Of a stretch of DNA of 64,000 nucleotides, positions 17,145 to 26,352 are shown piece by piece (within the stretch, counting starts at the first letter, position 1; each line of letters starts with the position of its first letter). The stretch is from Microbispora siamensis (lineage in GTDB: Bacteria; Actinomycetota; Actinomycetes; Streptosporangiales; Streptosporangiaceae), in the NCBI RefSeq assembly GCF_016863095.1, contig NZ_BOOF01000023.1, positions 1 to 64,000 on the forward strand, read 5' to 3'. The notes beneath the pieces are model-generated. The model saw only the letters and a program-made list of their open reading frames with translations. It had not been told where the DNA came from and searched no databases. The translations under genes were made by a program, and so were the position numbers.

Positions 17145-18362
17145 CTAGCGGGCGCTCCGCGCCGGGGCCGTACGCTCCGGCGCGGAGGCGCGGGCGGGAG
17201 CGACCCACCGTTCGCACAGCAGGGCGGCGAGCGCCGCGGCGGTCAGGACGGCGCCCGCCACGGTCACGCTGCGGACGCCCGAGTGGTCGATGAGCGCGCC
17301 GCCGAGCAGCGACCCGCCCGCGATGCCGATGTTGAAGGCCGAGCCGCTGCCGGCCGAGGCGATGTCGGTGCTGCCCGGGGCCACCTGCAGCGCGCGGCTC
17401 GCGATGGCCGCCGCCAGCGCGCTGAAGGACATGCCCGTCACGCAGAGGGCCACCACCGCCACCGGGTGCAGGGCGCCGAAGAAGTAGAGGGCGAGCAGCG
17501 CGCACGTGATGAGGGCCAGCGGCCCGACCAGCGCCATCCTGGGCCGGCTGTCGAGCAGCCGGCCGACCACGATCGTCCCGGCGACCCCGGAGATCCCGGA
17601 CGCGAGGAGCAGCGGGCTGAGCGCGGCCGGTGCGAAACCGCCGAAGTCCAGCAGGAACGGCGTGATGTAGGTGTACGCCGTGAGATAGCCGCCCACACCG
17701 ATCACGGTGGCGACGATGAGCAGCGCGTAGCGCCGGGCGTCCGGGGTGGCGCCCCGGCCCGGCTCGTGGCCGTCGGAGCCGTCGCCTGCCTGCCGCCGGC
17801 CGGGCATCAGCGTCGCCACGGTGACGCACGTGATGAGGCCGACGGCAGCGGCCAGGGCGAACGCGGTCCGCCAGCCGACCTGCTGGCCGAGCCAGGTGCC
17901 CACAGGGACGCCGAGGACGGGCCCGAGGGAGCTGCCGATCGACATCCGGGCGATCGCGCGACCCCGGATCTCCGGGGGGAACATCGCCGCCGCGGCCGGG
18001 GTCGCGACCGACCAGAACAGCGCCTGGGTGGCCGCGACCAGCAGCCGCCCGCCCAGCAGCACCGGGTAGTTCGGCGCCACGGCGGTCAGCAGCATCCCCG
18101 CGACGAACACGCCGAGCGTGACGGTGAGCAACCTGCGCCGCGGCACCCGCTGGGTCAGCCGGGTGAGCGGCAGCGACGCCAGCACCACGACCGCGGCGTA
18201 CCCCGTGACCAGCAGGCCCGTCTCGGACGGCGACCGGTCCAGGTCGGCCGCCATGACCGTGAGCAGCCCGATGGGGAGGACCTCGGCGGTGACGTAGGTG
18301 AAGGCCCCGACGGCGAGGGCGGCCAGCGCCCACGCCGCCCGGCGTTGCGTCGTAAGGTGCAC
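17145..18362 (-). CDS. MFS exporter (arabinose/drug efflux type)
   Basis: A 405-residue 12-TM major facilitator protein of the DHA1-like group: FTYVTAEVLPIGLLTVMAADL in TM1, LTRLTQRVPRRRLL as the loop 2-3 motif, and MFPPEIRGRAIARMSIGSSLGPVLGVPVGT around TM4-5. The central loop is acidic and Gly-rich. Members export sugars or hydrophobic drugs; the substrate is unknown. The GTG at 18362 follows AGAGGAGCGG. It converges on metB. Confidence 0.85.
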   Translation of the reverse strand: MHLTTQRRAAWALAALAVGAFTYVTAEVLPIGLLTVMAADLDRSPSETGLLVTGYAAVVVLASLPLTRLTQRVPRRRLLTVTLGVFVAGMLLTAVAPNYPVLLGGRLLVAATQALFWSVATPAAAAMFPPEIRGRAIARMSIGSSLGPVLGVPVGTWLGQQVGWRTAFALAAAVGLITCVTVATLMPGRRQAGDGSDGHEPGRGATPDARRYALLIVATVIGVGGYLTAYTYITPFLLDFGGFAPAALSPLLLASGISGVAGTIVVGRLLDSRPRMALVGPLALITCALLALYFFGALHPVAVVALCVTGMSFSALAAAIASRALQVAPGSTDIASAGSGSAFNIGIAGGSLLGGALIDHSGVRSVTVAGAVLTAAALAALLCERWVAPARASAPERTAPARSAR

Positions 18363-18434
18363 CCGCTCCTCTTTCCCCCGTTTCCGGCCAAAGACGTTCT
18401 ACCGGACATTCGAGGAAAAGCGGGAATCTCCCTC

Positions 18435-18866
18435 TCAGGGGTTGAAGAAGACCATCAGGAACAGGATGACGAGCCAGATCAGGGCGCTGATGCCGCCGAG
18501 CGCGGCGATCCGCCCGGTCTGCACCTTGGCGTCGTCCTCGGTCGACTCGCTGGACAGCGCCGCGATGGCCGTACGCTGGTCACGCTCGACGATCACCAGC
18601 AGGACGGCCGCCACGACGAACAGCGTCATCGACACCGACAGGTAGGGCGCGCCGAGCGCGCTGCGGCCCAGCAGCACGCCGAACAGGAAGACCCCGATCG
18701 TGAGCAGGCCGAACAGCCGGGTCGCGCGGTGCAGATACCGCAGCACCGCGACATCCCTGGCCCGGATGTAGCGCGGTGTGACGCTCGTGACCGCCGTGAG
18801 CGGACCGAGTGCGAAGATCGCGAACCCTATGTGCAGCCACAGCAGGAAATGGTCGAGAGGCGACAT
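18435..18866 (-). CDS. DUF2269-like four-TM membrane protein
   Basis: A 143-residue membrane protein with four hydrophobic segments: FLLWLHIGFAIFALG, LFGLLTIGVFLFGVLLG, SMTLFVVAAVLLVIV and GGISALIWLVILFLMVFF. The early His in LWLHI resembles DUF2269 members. No function is known. TAGCCT lies 6 nt before the ATG and no ribosome-binding site is visible, so it may be leaderless. Confidence 0.7.
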   Translation of the reverse strand: MSPLDHFLLWLHIGFAIFALGPLTAVTSVTPRYIRARDVAVLRYLHRATRLFGLLTIGVFLFGVLLGRSALGAPYLSVSMTLFVVAAVLLVIVERDQRTAIAALSSESTEDDAKVQTGRIAALGGISALIWLVILFLMVFFNP

Positions 18867-18952
18867 GGGCAGAGGCTATCGCCTGGCCGACGGGCCCCGC
18901 AGTCGCCGGACCCGCTCGCCGCGGGCGCGTCGGACGCCGGGGCGTTGAGGAA

Positions 18953-19045
18953 CTACTTCCGGCGACGGGGGCGGTTGTGGACCGCCATCTCGTACAGCAC
19001 TCCGGTGAGGATCATGAGAACGATGAGGCCGACCGCTGCGAACAT
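18953..19045 (-). CDS. 30-residue single-TM membrane protein
   Basis: A very small gene: ATG at 19045, 30 codons, TAG stop. AAGGAG lies 7 nt upstream of the ATG, a strong ribosome-binding site. The product starts MFAAVGLIVLMILTGV, a single membrane helix, and ends in the basic tail HNRPRRRK, predicting the C-terminus in the cytoplasm. An inverted repeat lies about 70 nt upstream. The function is unknown; such proteins often modulate a larger membrane complex. Confidence 0.6.
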   Translation of the reverse strand: MFAAVGLIVLMILTGVLYEMAVHNRPRRRK

Positions 19046-19113
19046 GGGAGCGCTCCTTCCACCGGCATGTGGAACGACCAGCGCGAACAGGGGATGCCTG
19101 TCTATCGTCCGCC

Positions 19114-19135
19114 GATTGCAACCCGGTCGGCAATC
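19114..19135. promoter_or_regulatory. Inverted repeat upstream of the 30-aa gene
   Basis: GATTGC-N10-GCAATC is a perfect 6-bp inverted repeat, next to the AT-rich palindromic stretch ATCGATTATCGAT. It may be an operator for the small membrane protein gene. Confidence 0.3.
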
Positions 19136-19269
19136 GATTATCGATCTCCCGGAACTCGTCCGGTCTCCATCCGTCGCCTCGGAACGCGCCCCCGAATCGC
19201 GCCCGTCTGCATAGCAATGCCCGCGTGGCGGGCGGCGAACCGCTCGGCGAGGGGGTCTGTGCCGACTGC

Positions 19270-21213
19270 TCAGCGGGTGCGGCGGGCGCGCAGGAAGTCG
19301 CTGACGACGTACTCGCCGAGGCGGTCGGCGCTGGCAGAGAAGACCCGGCCGCCGTTGCGCCGGGCGACCTCGTCCACGAACTCGCGCAGCCGGTCGTCGG
19401 CGGCCAGCATGAAGACGTTGATCGTCGCGCGCCGCCGGGTCATCTTGTCGACCTCGGCGAGCGTCAGCGTCAGCGTCTCCTGCGACGGCGGCCACTCGAA
19501 GCGCGGCACGCCGTTGCGCATCAGGTGCGCCGTCGGCTCGCCGTCGGTCACGACCAGGACCACCGGCTCGAAGTCCGGGTGCCGGTCGAGGTGACGGCCC
19601 GCGATCAGCAGGGCGTGGTGCAGGTTGGTGCCCTGGACCATGTCCCATTCGAGCCCGGCGAGTTCGTCCGGCCGCAGCACCCGCGCGTAGTTCGAGAACC
19701 CGATGATCTGCACCGCGTCCTGCGGGAACTTCGAGGCCACCAGCGCCTGGAGGGCGAGCGCGGTCTGCTTGGCCGCCGCCCAGGTGCCGCGCAGGGCCAT
19801 CGAGTAGGACAGGTCGACCAGCAGGCACACGGCCGCCGCCGAGCGCCGCTCGGTCTCCACGACCTCGAAGTCGTCCACCGACAGGGCCACCGGCGCGCCG
19901 CCGCCCCGCCGTACGCCGTTGACGACCGTACGCACGACGTCGATGGGCTGCTCGTCCCCGAAGCGCCACGGGCGGGTCGATCCGGTCGGCTCCCCGGCCG
20001 TGCCCGCGTCACGCTGGTCGTGGTCGCCGCGGCGGCCCGAGTCGAGCGAGGCGAAGACCCGGCGCAGGGCGGTCTCCCCGAGCCGGCGTACGGCCTTCGG
20101 GGTGAGCTCCAGCTTGCCGCGGTTGCGCCGCAGATAGCCCTGGGCCTCCAGCTCACGCTCGACCTGCCGCAGCGCCTCCAGGTCGTCCACGGCCGAGCGG
20201 CCGAGTGCCCGTCTGATGGCGGCCTCGTCGATGTCGTCGAGCCGGGCGCCGGGGTAGTCCTGCCGCAGCGCGGTCTCCAGGTCGCCGAGGTCGGCCATCT
20301 CCTGCAGGGCCGTCACGGCGTCGCCCATGCCCATCGGCTGCTCGCCGGACACCCGTTCCGGGGCGCCCCAGGCGAGGTCGGGGCGGCGGGCGTAGAGGGC
20401 GTCGCCGAGCCGGCGCATCTGCTCGGCCAGGCCCGCCTGCTCCAGCGTGTGGTTGATCAGCCCGGCCAGCTCCTCGCGCTGCTCCGGGGTGAGCGAGGCG
20501 AGCAGCCGCTGCGCGGCGGCGGCGCGGCGGGCGAGCTGGTCCACCAGCTCGTCGAGGTTCCGCGGATTCTCGGGGAACATGTCCCCGTATTTCTGCATGA
20601 ACTGGTCGAAGTCATCCTGGGTGTGCTCACCCCGGGCGTCCCGGTCCAGCATGTCGTTGAGGTCCGACATCATCTGCCGGACCCGCTCCATGGCGGCCGG
20701 GTCGGGGTTGGCCAGCGCGTCGCGCATGCCGCGGAACTGGCTGTCGAGGACCTCCCGGCGCAGCAGGTCGCGCAGCTCCTCGAACGTCTGCCGGGCCGCG
20801 GCCGACCGCCAGTCGTAGTCGGCCAGCTCCTGGACCGCCCGCGCCGTGTCCGAGGGCAGCGCGTCGAGCGCCGACTCGCGGAAGCGGGCGTCGTCGGAGG
20901 GATCCGGGAACAACTCGGCCCGCTCCTGGCCGATCGCCTTGTCGAGCAGGGCGCGCGCGCGTTCCAGCGTGCCGTCGAGCCGGGTGTTCTCCCGCAGCTC
21001 GCGGCGGCGCCGCCGCACCTGGCGGAGCAGGTCGTCGAGACCGCGGCGGTCCGGGGCGCCGGGGAGCCCCCGCCTCAGCAGGTCGCGCAGCGCGTCGAGC
21101 GGTGTCGAGCCGGACAGGATGGCATCGCCCATCTCGTCCAGCGCCGAACGTACGTCGTAGGGCGGAGCCAGCGGATCCGGCCCGTCGTGGTACTCCCGGT
21201 AGAAGTAGCTCAC
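19270..21213 (-). CDS. VWA domain protein partnered with a MoxR-type ATPase
   Basis: A 647-residue soluble protein. The N-terminal ~430 residues are helical and charged, with RRRRRELRENTRL and coiled-coil-like stretches. The C-terminal ~200 residues are a von Willebrand A domain with the metal site VDLSYSMALRG (D-x-S-x-S), a downstream Thr in QGTN and an Asp in VTDGEPT. The GTG start overlaps the stop of the upstream AAA+ gene (GTGA). AAA+/VWA pairs act as metal-dependent chaperones or maturation machines; no dedicated target gene is next to this pair. Confidence 0.85.
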   Translation of the reverse strand: MSYFYREYHDGPDPLAPPYDVRSALDEMGDAILSGSTPLDALRDLLRRGLPGAPDRRGLDDLLRQVRRRRRELRENTRLDGTLERARALLDKAIGQERAELFPDPSDDARFRESALDALPSDTARAVQELADYDWRSAAARQTFEELRDLLRREVLDSQFRGMRDALANPDPAAMERVRQMMSDLNDMLDRDARGEHTQDDFDQFMQKYGDMFPENPRNLDELVDQLARRAAAAQRLLASLTPEQREELAGLINHTLEQAGLAEQMRRLGDALYARRPDLAWGAPERVSGEQPMGMGDAVTALQEMADLGDLETALRQDYPGARLDDIDEAAIRRALGRSAVDDLEALRQVERELEAQGYLRRNRGKLELTPKAVRRLGETALRRVFASLDSGRRGDHDQRDAGTAGEPTGSTRPWRFGDEQPIDVVRTVVNGVRRGGGAPVALSVDDFEVVETERRSAAAVCLLVDLSYSMALRGTWAAAKQTALALQALVASKFPQDAVQIIGFSNYARVLRPDELAGLEWDMVQGTNLHHALLIAGRHLDRHPDFEPVVLVVTDGEPTAHLMRNGVPRFEWPPSQETLTLTLAEVDKMTRRRATINVFMLAADDRLREFVDEVARRNGGRVFSASADRLGEYVVSDFLRARRTR

Positions 21214-22619
21214 GTGCGGTACACCGTGCCGCCGTCGGTCTCGTCCTTGGACAGCCTGCGCATCAGGTACAGCCCTTCCAGGGTGAACTCCAGTGCCGCG
21301 GCGGCGTGGCCGGGCGACTCGTCGCCCTCGCCCATGCCCAACCGCGCCATGATCTTCGACAGGCCCTCGACGCGGCCGATCCTGCGCAGCAGTTCGTGGG
21401 CCGGCACCAGCTCGCCCGACTCGACCTGCGCGCCCTCGCCGAACCTGTCGAGAAGCGGCGCGAGGTCCGCGCCGCCGAGTGAGGAGCGGAAGGTCTCGGC
21501 CGTCGCGCGGCGCAGCAGGTGGGCGAGCACCTCGATCTCCCGACCCTCCTCGCTGACCTCGAACTCGACCTTGCCGCGCAGCGTGTGGACCACGCCGGGC
21601 AGGTCGCACACCCGGGTGACAGGCCGTTCCTCCCCGGTCAGCGCGGCCCGCCGTACGGCGGAGGCGGCGGCGGTCTCGGCGGCGGCGATCGAGAAGCGGG
21701 CCGACACGCCCGAACGGGAGTCGACGGCGGTGGACTCGCGGACCAGGCGGGTGAACCGGGCGATCACCTCCACCAGGTGGTCGGGCAGGTCCGCGCCGAG
21801 GGCGCCGAGGTCGGCCTCCTGGCGGATCAGGACCAGCTCGTCCTCGACCGTACGCGGGTAGTGCGTGCGGATCTCCGCGCCGAAGCGGTCCTTCAGCGGG
21901 GTGATGATCCGGCCGCGGTTGGTGTAGTCCTCGGGGTTGGCGCTGGCGATCAGCAGGATGTCGAGGGGGAGGCGCAGGTTGTAGCCGCGGACCTGGATGT
22001 CGCGCTCCTCCAGCACGTTGAGCAGCGCCACCTGGATGCGCTCGGCCAGGTCGGGCAGCTCGTTGACGGAGAAGACGCCGCGGTTGGTCCGGGGGACCAG
22101 GCCGTAGTGGACGGTCTCCGGGTCGCCGAGCGTGCGGCCTTCGGCGATCTTGATGGGGTCGACGTCGCCGATCAGGTCGCCGACCGAGGTGTCCGGGGTG
22201 GCCAGCTTCTCGCCGTACCGGTCCTCGCGGTGCTTCCACGCGACCGGCAGGTCGTCGCCGTGCGCGGCGGCCAGCCGCCGGCACCGGACGCAGACCGGCG
22301 CGTACGGGTGGTCGTTGATCTCACAGCCCTTGACCACGGGCGACCACTCGTCGAGCAGGCCGGTGATGGTGCGGATCAGGCGGGTCTTGCCCTGGCCGCG
22401 CTCGCCGAGGAGCACGAGGTCGTGACCGGCGATCAGCGCCCTCTCCAGATGGGGCAGGACGGTGTCGTCGAAGCCGACGATGCCGGGGAACCGGGGCTCG
22501 CCGGCCCGCAGCCGGGCCAGGAGGTTCTCCCTGATCTCGGCCTTGACCGTTCGGTATCGGTGTCCACTCTCGCGCAGTTCACGCAGAGTGCTGGGGGCAG
22601 GCGTGGGCGATTTGTGCAC
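21210..22619 (-). CDS. MoxR/ChlI-like AAA+ ATPase
   Basis: A 469-residue AAA+ ATPase of the magnesium-chelatase/MoxR clade. Walker A is LLGERGQGKTRL. A cysteine-containing insert (GCEINDHPYAPVCVRC) follows it, then the Walker B/VNELPDL segment and sensor region IASANPEDYTNRGRI. The C-terminal ~180 residues form a helical lid and extension. Coupled to the VWA gene by a 4-nt overlap, it probably remodels a client held by the VWA protein. The start is GTG at 22619. Confidence 0.85.
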   Translation of the reverse strand: MHKSPTPAPSTLRELRESGHRYRTVKAEIRENLLARLRAGEPRFPGIVGFDDTVLPHLERALIAGHDLVLLGERGQGKTRLIRTITGLLDEWSPVVKGCEINDHPYAPVCVRCRRLAAAHGDDLPVAWKHREDRYGEKLATPDTSVGDLIGDVDPIKIAEGRTLGDPETVHYGLVPRTNRGVFSVNELPDLAERIQVALLNVLEERDIQVRGYNLRLPLDILLIASANPEDYTNRGRIITPLKDRFGAEIRTHYPRTVEDELVLIRQEADLGALGADLPDHLVEVIARFTRLVRESTAVDSRSGVSARFSIAAAETAAASAVRRAALTGEERPVTRVCDLPGVVHTLRGKVEFEVSEEGREIEVLAHLLRRATAETFRSSLGGADLAPLLDRFGEGAQVESGELVPAHELLRRIGRVEGLSKIMARLGMGEGDESPGHAAAALEFTLEGLYLMRRLSKDETDGGTVYRT

Positions 22620-22685
22620 GGAGTCGAGCCTACGTCCCCATCAGACGATCCTGCAGCCCGGTTTGGGAGACACGGTTGCCGGGCG

Positions 22686-22704
22686 CCCGGCCCAATTGGC
22701 CGGG
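22686..22704. promoter_or_regulatory. Palindrome in a divergent promoter region
   Basis: CCCGGCC-CAATT-GGCCGGG is a perfect inverted repeat between the divergent AAA+ and FIST genes. It could be an operator or a short terminator. Confidence 0.3.
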
Positions 22705-22780
22705 TGGCCCGTGCGTTGACCTCCGTTCAGTGGGGAGAATCGGCCCAAGGACACAGTCGCGGAGGAAGAGAGGGCGAGAC

Positions 22781-24007
22781 ATGGCGGTATTGACGAGCCG
22801 CTTCGCCGACGGTCTCGCCGTGGGCGCGAACCTGGTGGAAGCGGCCGAGACGGCCGTACGCCAGGCGTTGGCCGGCCTGTCGGGTCCGCCAGACCTGGTG
22901 TGCTTCTTCATCTGTGGGGACGATCCCGACGACGTGGCCAGTGCGGGCCGGCGGGCGATGTCCGTCGCGTCCGGAGCCGACGTGATCGGCTGCAGCGCGA
23001 CCGGCGTCATCGGGCACGGCCAGGGCGTGGAGCTGACCCCGGCCGTGAGCGCGTGGGCGGCCTCCCTCGGCGGCGCCAGGATCGACACCTTCGCCCTGGA
23101 GACGCTCCGCACGGAGGACAGGTTCGTGGTCGTGGGGCTGCCCGAGCGCGTCCCCGACGACCGGGCGGCGATCCTGCTCGCCGACCCCTACAGCTTCCCC
23201 ACCGACGCGTTCATCGAGCACTCGCACGAGGTGCTGGGCAGCCTGCCGATCGTCGGCGGCCTGGCCAACGGGCTCCAGGGCCGTGGCTCCGTACGGCTGT
23301 TCGCCAACGGAGAGGTCCACGACTCCGGCGCGATCGGAGTGATCATCGGTGGCGCGGTGAACATCGGCACGGTCGTCAGCCAGGGCTGCCGGCCGATCGG
23401 GCCGTCCATGGTCGTCACGCGGGCCGAGGACAACGTGCTGCTGGAACTCGCGGGCCAGCCTGCTCTTGCCCGCCTGGAGGACATCGTCAGCGCGCTCGAC
23501 GAGGAGGACCGCGACCTGGTGGCCGCCGGCTTACAGATCGGCATCGCGATGGACGAGTACGCCGAGCGCCACGAGCGCGGCGACTTCCTGATCCGGGGGG
23601 TCATCGGCATCGATCCCGAACGCGAGGCGGTGGCCGTCGGCGACGTGATCGAGATCGGCAGGACGGTGCGGTTCCAGGTCAGGGATGCCGAGGCCGCCGA
23701 CGAGGACCTCTACGATCTGCTCGACGCCCACCTGCACCAGCACTCCGGCCGGGCCGAGGGGGCGCTGCTGTTCTCCTGCAACGGCCGGGGCTCGGGCATG
23801 TTCGGCTCGGCCGACCACGACGCGCTCGCCGTACGCGAGACGCTGGGGCCCATCGGGGTGGCGGGGTTCTTCGCCGCGGGCGAGGTCGGGCCGGTCGGCG
23901 GGCACAACCACGTCCACGGCTTCACCGCGTCGCTGCTCGTCTTCTCCAGCGGCACGGGATTCTCCAGTGGCACGGGCCTGTCCACCGGCACCGGAGCGGG
24001 CGCGTGA
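22781..24007 (+). CDS. FIST-domain sensory protein
   Basis: A 408-residue FIST protein: the N-terminal FIST domain has VIGCSATGVIGHG and LLADPYSFPTDAFI with PIVGGLANG; the C-terminal FIST_C domain ends with SGMFGSADHDALAVRE and GVAGFFAAGEVGPVGGHNHVHGF. FIST domains are thought to bind small ligands, perhaps amino acids. The tail repeats the unit SGTG four times. A rare TTA leucine codon (23531-23533, residue 251) is present in frame. It overlaps the ROK gene by 4 nt. Confidence 0.85.
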   Translation: MAVLTSRFADGLAVGANLVEAAETAVRQALAGLSGPPDLVCFFICGDDPDDVASAGRRAMSVASGADVIGCSATGVIGHGQGVELTPAVSAWAASLGGARIDTFALETLRTEDRFVVVGLPERVPDDRAAILLADPYSFPTDAFIEHSHEVLGSLPIVGGLANGLQGRGSVRLFANGEVHDSGAIGVIIGGAVNIGTVVSQGCRPIGPSMVVTRAEDNVLLELAGQPALARLEDIVSALDEEDRDLVAAGLQIGIAMDEYAERHERGDFLIRGVIGIDPEREAVAVGDVIEIGRTVRFQVRDAEAADEDLYDLLDAHLHQHSGRAEGALLFSCNGRGSGMFGSADHDALAVRETLGPIGVAGFFAAGEVGPVGGHNHVHGFTASLLVFSSGTGFSSGTGLSTGTGAGA

Positions 24008-24996
24008 GCGACCTCACGTTGGCCGTCGACATCGGCGGCACGAAGTTCGCGGCGGGCCTGGTGGAGCCGGACGGGCAGGTGGTGGCCGCCGAACGGGTCG
24101 CCACCCCGCAGGGCGCCGACGCCGAGACGCTCTGGGGGACGCTGACCGCCCTGCTCGACCGGCTGGACGTGCCCGCCGCCCTCGCCGGGGTGGGTATCGG
24201 CTGCGGCGGCCCGATGACCTGGCCGGAGGGGGAGGTGTCGCCGCTCAACATGGGCGGCTGGCGCGGCTTCCCCCTGCGCGCGAGGCTGGCCGCGCGCTTT
24301 CCCGGCGTCCCGGTCCGCATCCACAACGACGCGATCTGCCTGGCCGTCGCCGAGCACTGGCGCGGCGCCGGGCGGGGGAGCGCGGCCATGCTGGGGATGG
24401 TCGTGTCGACCGGGGTCGGCGGCGGGCTGATCCTCGGCGGCAGGCTCATCGACGGCGGGACGGGCAACGCGGGTCACATCGGCCACGTGGTGGTCGACCC
24501 CGAGGGCCCGCCATGCGGGTGCGGCGGCAACGGCTGCCTGGAGGCGATCGCCCGCGGCCCCGGCCTCGCCGCCTGGGCACTCGCGCAGGGCTGGTCTCCG
24601 GGCGATGCCGTCACCGAAGGGGACCTCTACCGGGATGCTCCCGGGGCGCTCTACCGGGAGGAGGGGACGGCCACCGCGCGCAGGCTGGCCGCGGACGCCG
24701 CCGCGGGCGACCCGATCGCGCTGGCCGCGATGGCCCGGGCCGGGCGCGCACTGGGCATCGCGATCGCCTCGGCCGTCAACCTGTGCGACCTCGACCTCGT
24801 GACGGTGGGCGGCGGGCTCAGCCAGGCGGGCGACCTGCTGTTCCGCCCCCTGGAGGAGGCCTTGCGCGAGCACACCCGGATGGGGTTCGCCGGGCGGGTG
24901 CGGGTCGTGCCCGCCGCGCTCGGCCAGGACGCCGGTCTCGTCGGCGCCGCCGCCCTCGTGATCGCCGGAGGCAATTACTGGTCGCCCGGCCTCTGA
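24004..24996 (+). CDS. ROK-family sugar kinase
   Basis: A 330-residue ROK kinase, probably glucokinase-like. The ATP site is AVDIGGTKFAAGLV. HNDAICLAVAEHW carries the catalytic Asp, and GNAGHIGHVVVD then CGCGGNGCLEA supply the zinc-binding His and Cys of the ROK signature. There is no N-terminal helix-turn-helix, so it is an enzyme rather than a repressor. The GTG start overlaps the stop of the FIST gene, an unusual pairing of a sensory domain with a sugar kinase. Confidence 0.88.
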   Translation: MSDLTLAVDIGGTKFAAGLVEPDGQVVAAERVATPQGADAETLWGTLTALLDRLDVPAALAGVGIGCGGPMTWPEGEVSPLNMGGWRGFPLRARLAARFPGVPVRIHNDAICLAVAEHWRGAGRGSAAMLGMVVSTGVGGGLILGGRLIDGGTGNAGHIGHVVVDPEGPPCGCGGNGCLEAIARGPGLAAWALAQGWSPGDAVTEGDLYRDAPGALYREEGTATARRLAADAAAGDPIALAAMARAGRALGIAIASAVNLCDLDLVTVGGGLSQAGDLLFRPLEEALREHTRMGFAGRVRVVPAALGQDAGLVGAAALVIAGGNYWSPGL

Positions 24997-25032
24997 GGCG
25001 TGTCGCTCCCCCGAACCTGTGATGATTGGCAC

Positions 25033-26247
25033 ATGGCTGTCCCACAGGTGACGTACGACGACGTCGTCGCCGCGCGCGAGTTGCTGTCGGAAGTGGCGGC
25101 GCTGACGCCCGTCCTGCACTCACGGGTGCTTTCCGAGATCGTCGGCGGCTCGGTGCACCTCAAATGCGAGAACCTCCAGCGGGCCGGGTCGTTCAAGGTC
25201 CGCGGGGCGTACGTGCGGATCGCGCGCCTGAGCGAGGAGGAGCGGGCCAGGGGCGTGGTGGCGGCCAGCGCGGGCAACCACGCGCAGGGCGTGGCGCTGG
25301 GCTCGTCGCTGGTCGGGGCCAAGTCGACCGTCTACATGCCCGAGGGCGCGCCGCTGCCGAAGGTGGAGGCCACCCGGGCGTACGGCGCGGACGTGGTCTT
25401 CGCGGGGCACACCGTCGACGAGGCCCTGCTGGCGGCCAGGGAGCACGCGGACCGGACCGGCGCGGTGTTCATCCACCCGTTCGACCACCCCGACGTGGTC
25501 GCGGGGCAGGGCACGGTCGGCCTGGAGATCCTGGAGCAGGTTCCCGGCACGGCCACGATCGTGCTGCCCATCGGCGGCGGCGGTCTCGCGGCGGGGGTCG
25601 CGCTCGCCGTGAAGTCCCAGCGCCCGGGGATCAAGGTGGTGGGGGTGCAGGCCGAGCGGGCCGCGGCCTACCCCGACTCGCTGGCCGCGGGCCGTCCGGT
25701 CATGGTCGAGCCCACGTCCACGATGGCGGACGGCATCGCGGTCGGGCGGCCGGGCGAGCTGCCGTTCGAGCTGATCCACTACCTGGTGGACAGCGTCGTG
25801 ACGGTCTCGGAGGAGTCGCTGTCGCGGGCCCTGCTGCTGTGCCTCGAACGCTCGAAGCTGCTGGTGGAGCCGGCCGGAGTGGCGGGGGTCGCGGCGCTGC
25901 TCGACCAGCCGCACGCGTTCGAGCCGCCGGTGGTCGTCGTGCTGTCCGGCGGAAACATCGACCCGCTGCTGCTGGCCAGGGTGCTGCGGCACGGCCTGGC
26001 GGCGGCGGGCCGCTACCTCGCCTTCCGCATCCGGCTGACCGACCGTCCCGGGGCGCTGGCCGCGCTGCTGGCCCGGCTGGCGGACCTCGGGGCCAACGTG
26101 CTCGACGTGGTGCACGAGCGGTTCGGCTCCCGGCTGCACCTGGAGGAGGCCGAGGTCCTGCTGCAACTGGAGACCCGCGGCCCCGCGCACTGCGACGAGG
26201 TGCTGAGCGCGCTGCGGCGGGACGGCTACAAGCTGCTGTTCTCCTGA
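25033..26247 (+). CDS. Threonine ammonia-lyase (threonine dehydratase)
   Basis: A 404-residue PLP enzyme converting threonine to 2-oxobutanoate. The PLP lysine is in AGSFKVRGA, SAGNHAQGVA binds the substrate carboxylate, and GGGGLAAG holds the PLP phosphate. The C-terminal ~75 residues (RLTDRPGALAALLARLADLGANVLDV) form one ACT domain. The length and single ACT domain fit the TdcB/IlvA-like form common in actinobacteria. A strong hairpin follows. Confidence 0.9.
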   Translation: MAVPQVTYDDVVAARELLSEVAALTPVLHSRVLSEIVGGSVHLKCENLQRAGSFKVRGAYVRIARLSEEERARGVVAASAGNHAQGVALGSSLVGAKSTVYMPEGAPLPKVEATRAYGADVVFAGHTVDEALLAAREHADRTGAVFIHPFDHPDVVAGQGTVGLEILEQVPGTATIVLPIGGGGLAAGVALAVKSQRPGIKVVGVQAERAAAYPDSLAAGRPVMVEPTSTMADGIAVGRPGELPFELIHYLVDSVVTVSEESLSRALLLCLERSKLLVEPAGVAGVAALLDQPHAFEPPVVVVLSGGNIDPLLLARVLRHGLAAAGRYLAFRIRLTDRPGALAALLARLADLGANVLDVVHERFGSRLHLEEAEVLLQLETRGPAHCDEVLSALRRDGYKLLFS

Positions 26248-26268
26248 GCCTCTCCTGAGCTGATCGGT

Positions 26269-26344
26269 GCCGGTCAGGTGACCCGGAGCGAAGTGAGGAT
26301 CACCTGACCCGGCCCTTGCGGGGGTCCGGGGGTCGTCCCCCGGT
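26269..26344. terminator. Two hairpins between convergent genes
   Basis: GTCAGGTGA (26273-26281) pairs with TCACCTGAC (26300-26308), extended by GCCGG/CCGGC with a bulge. A second hairpin, CCGGGGG-N4-CCCCCGG, lies at 26327-26344. Together they can stop transcription from both directions. A third copy of GTCAGGTGACC overlaps the end of the M1 gene. Confidence 0.55.
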
Positions 26345-26352
26345 GTGAATAG

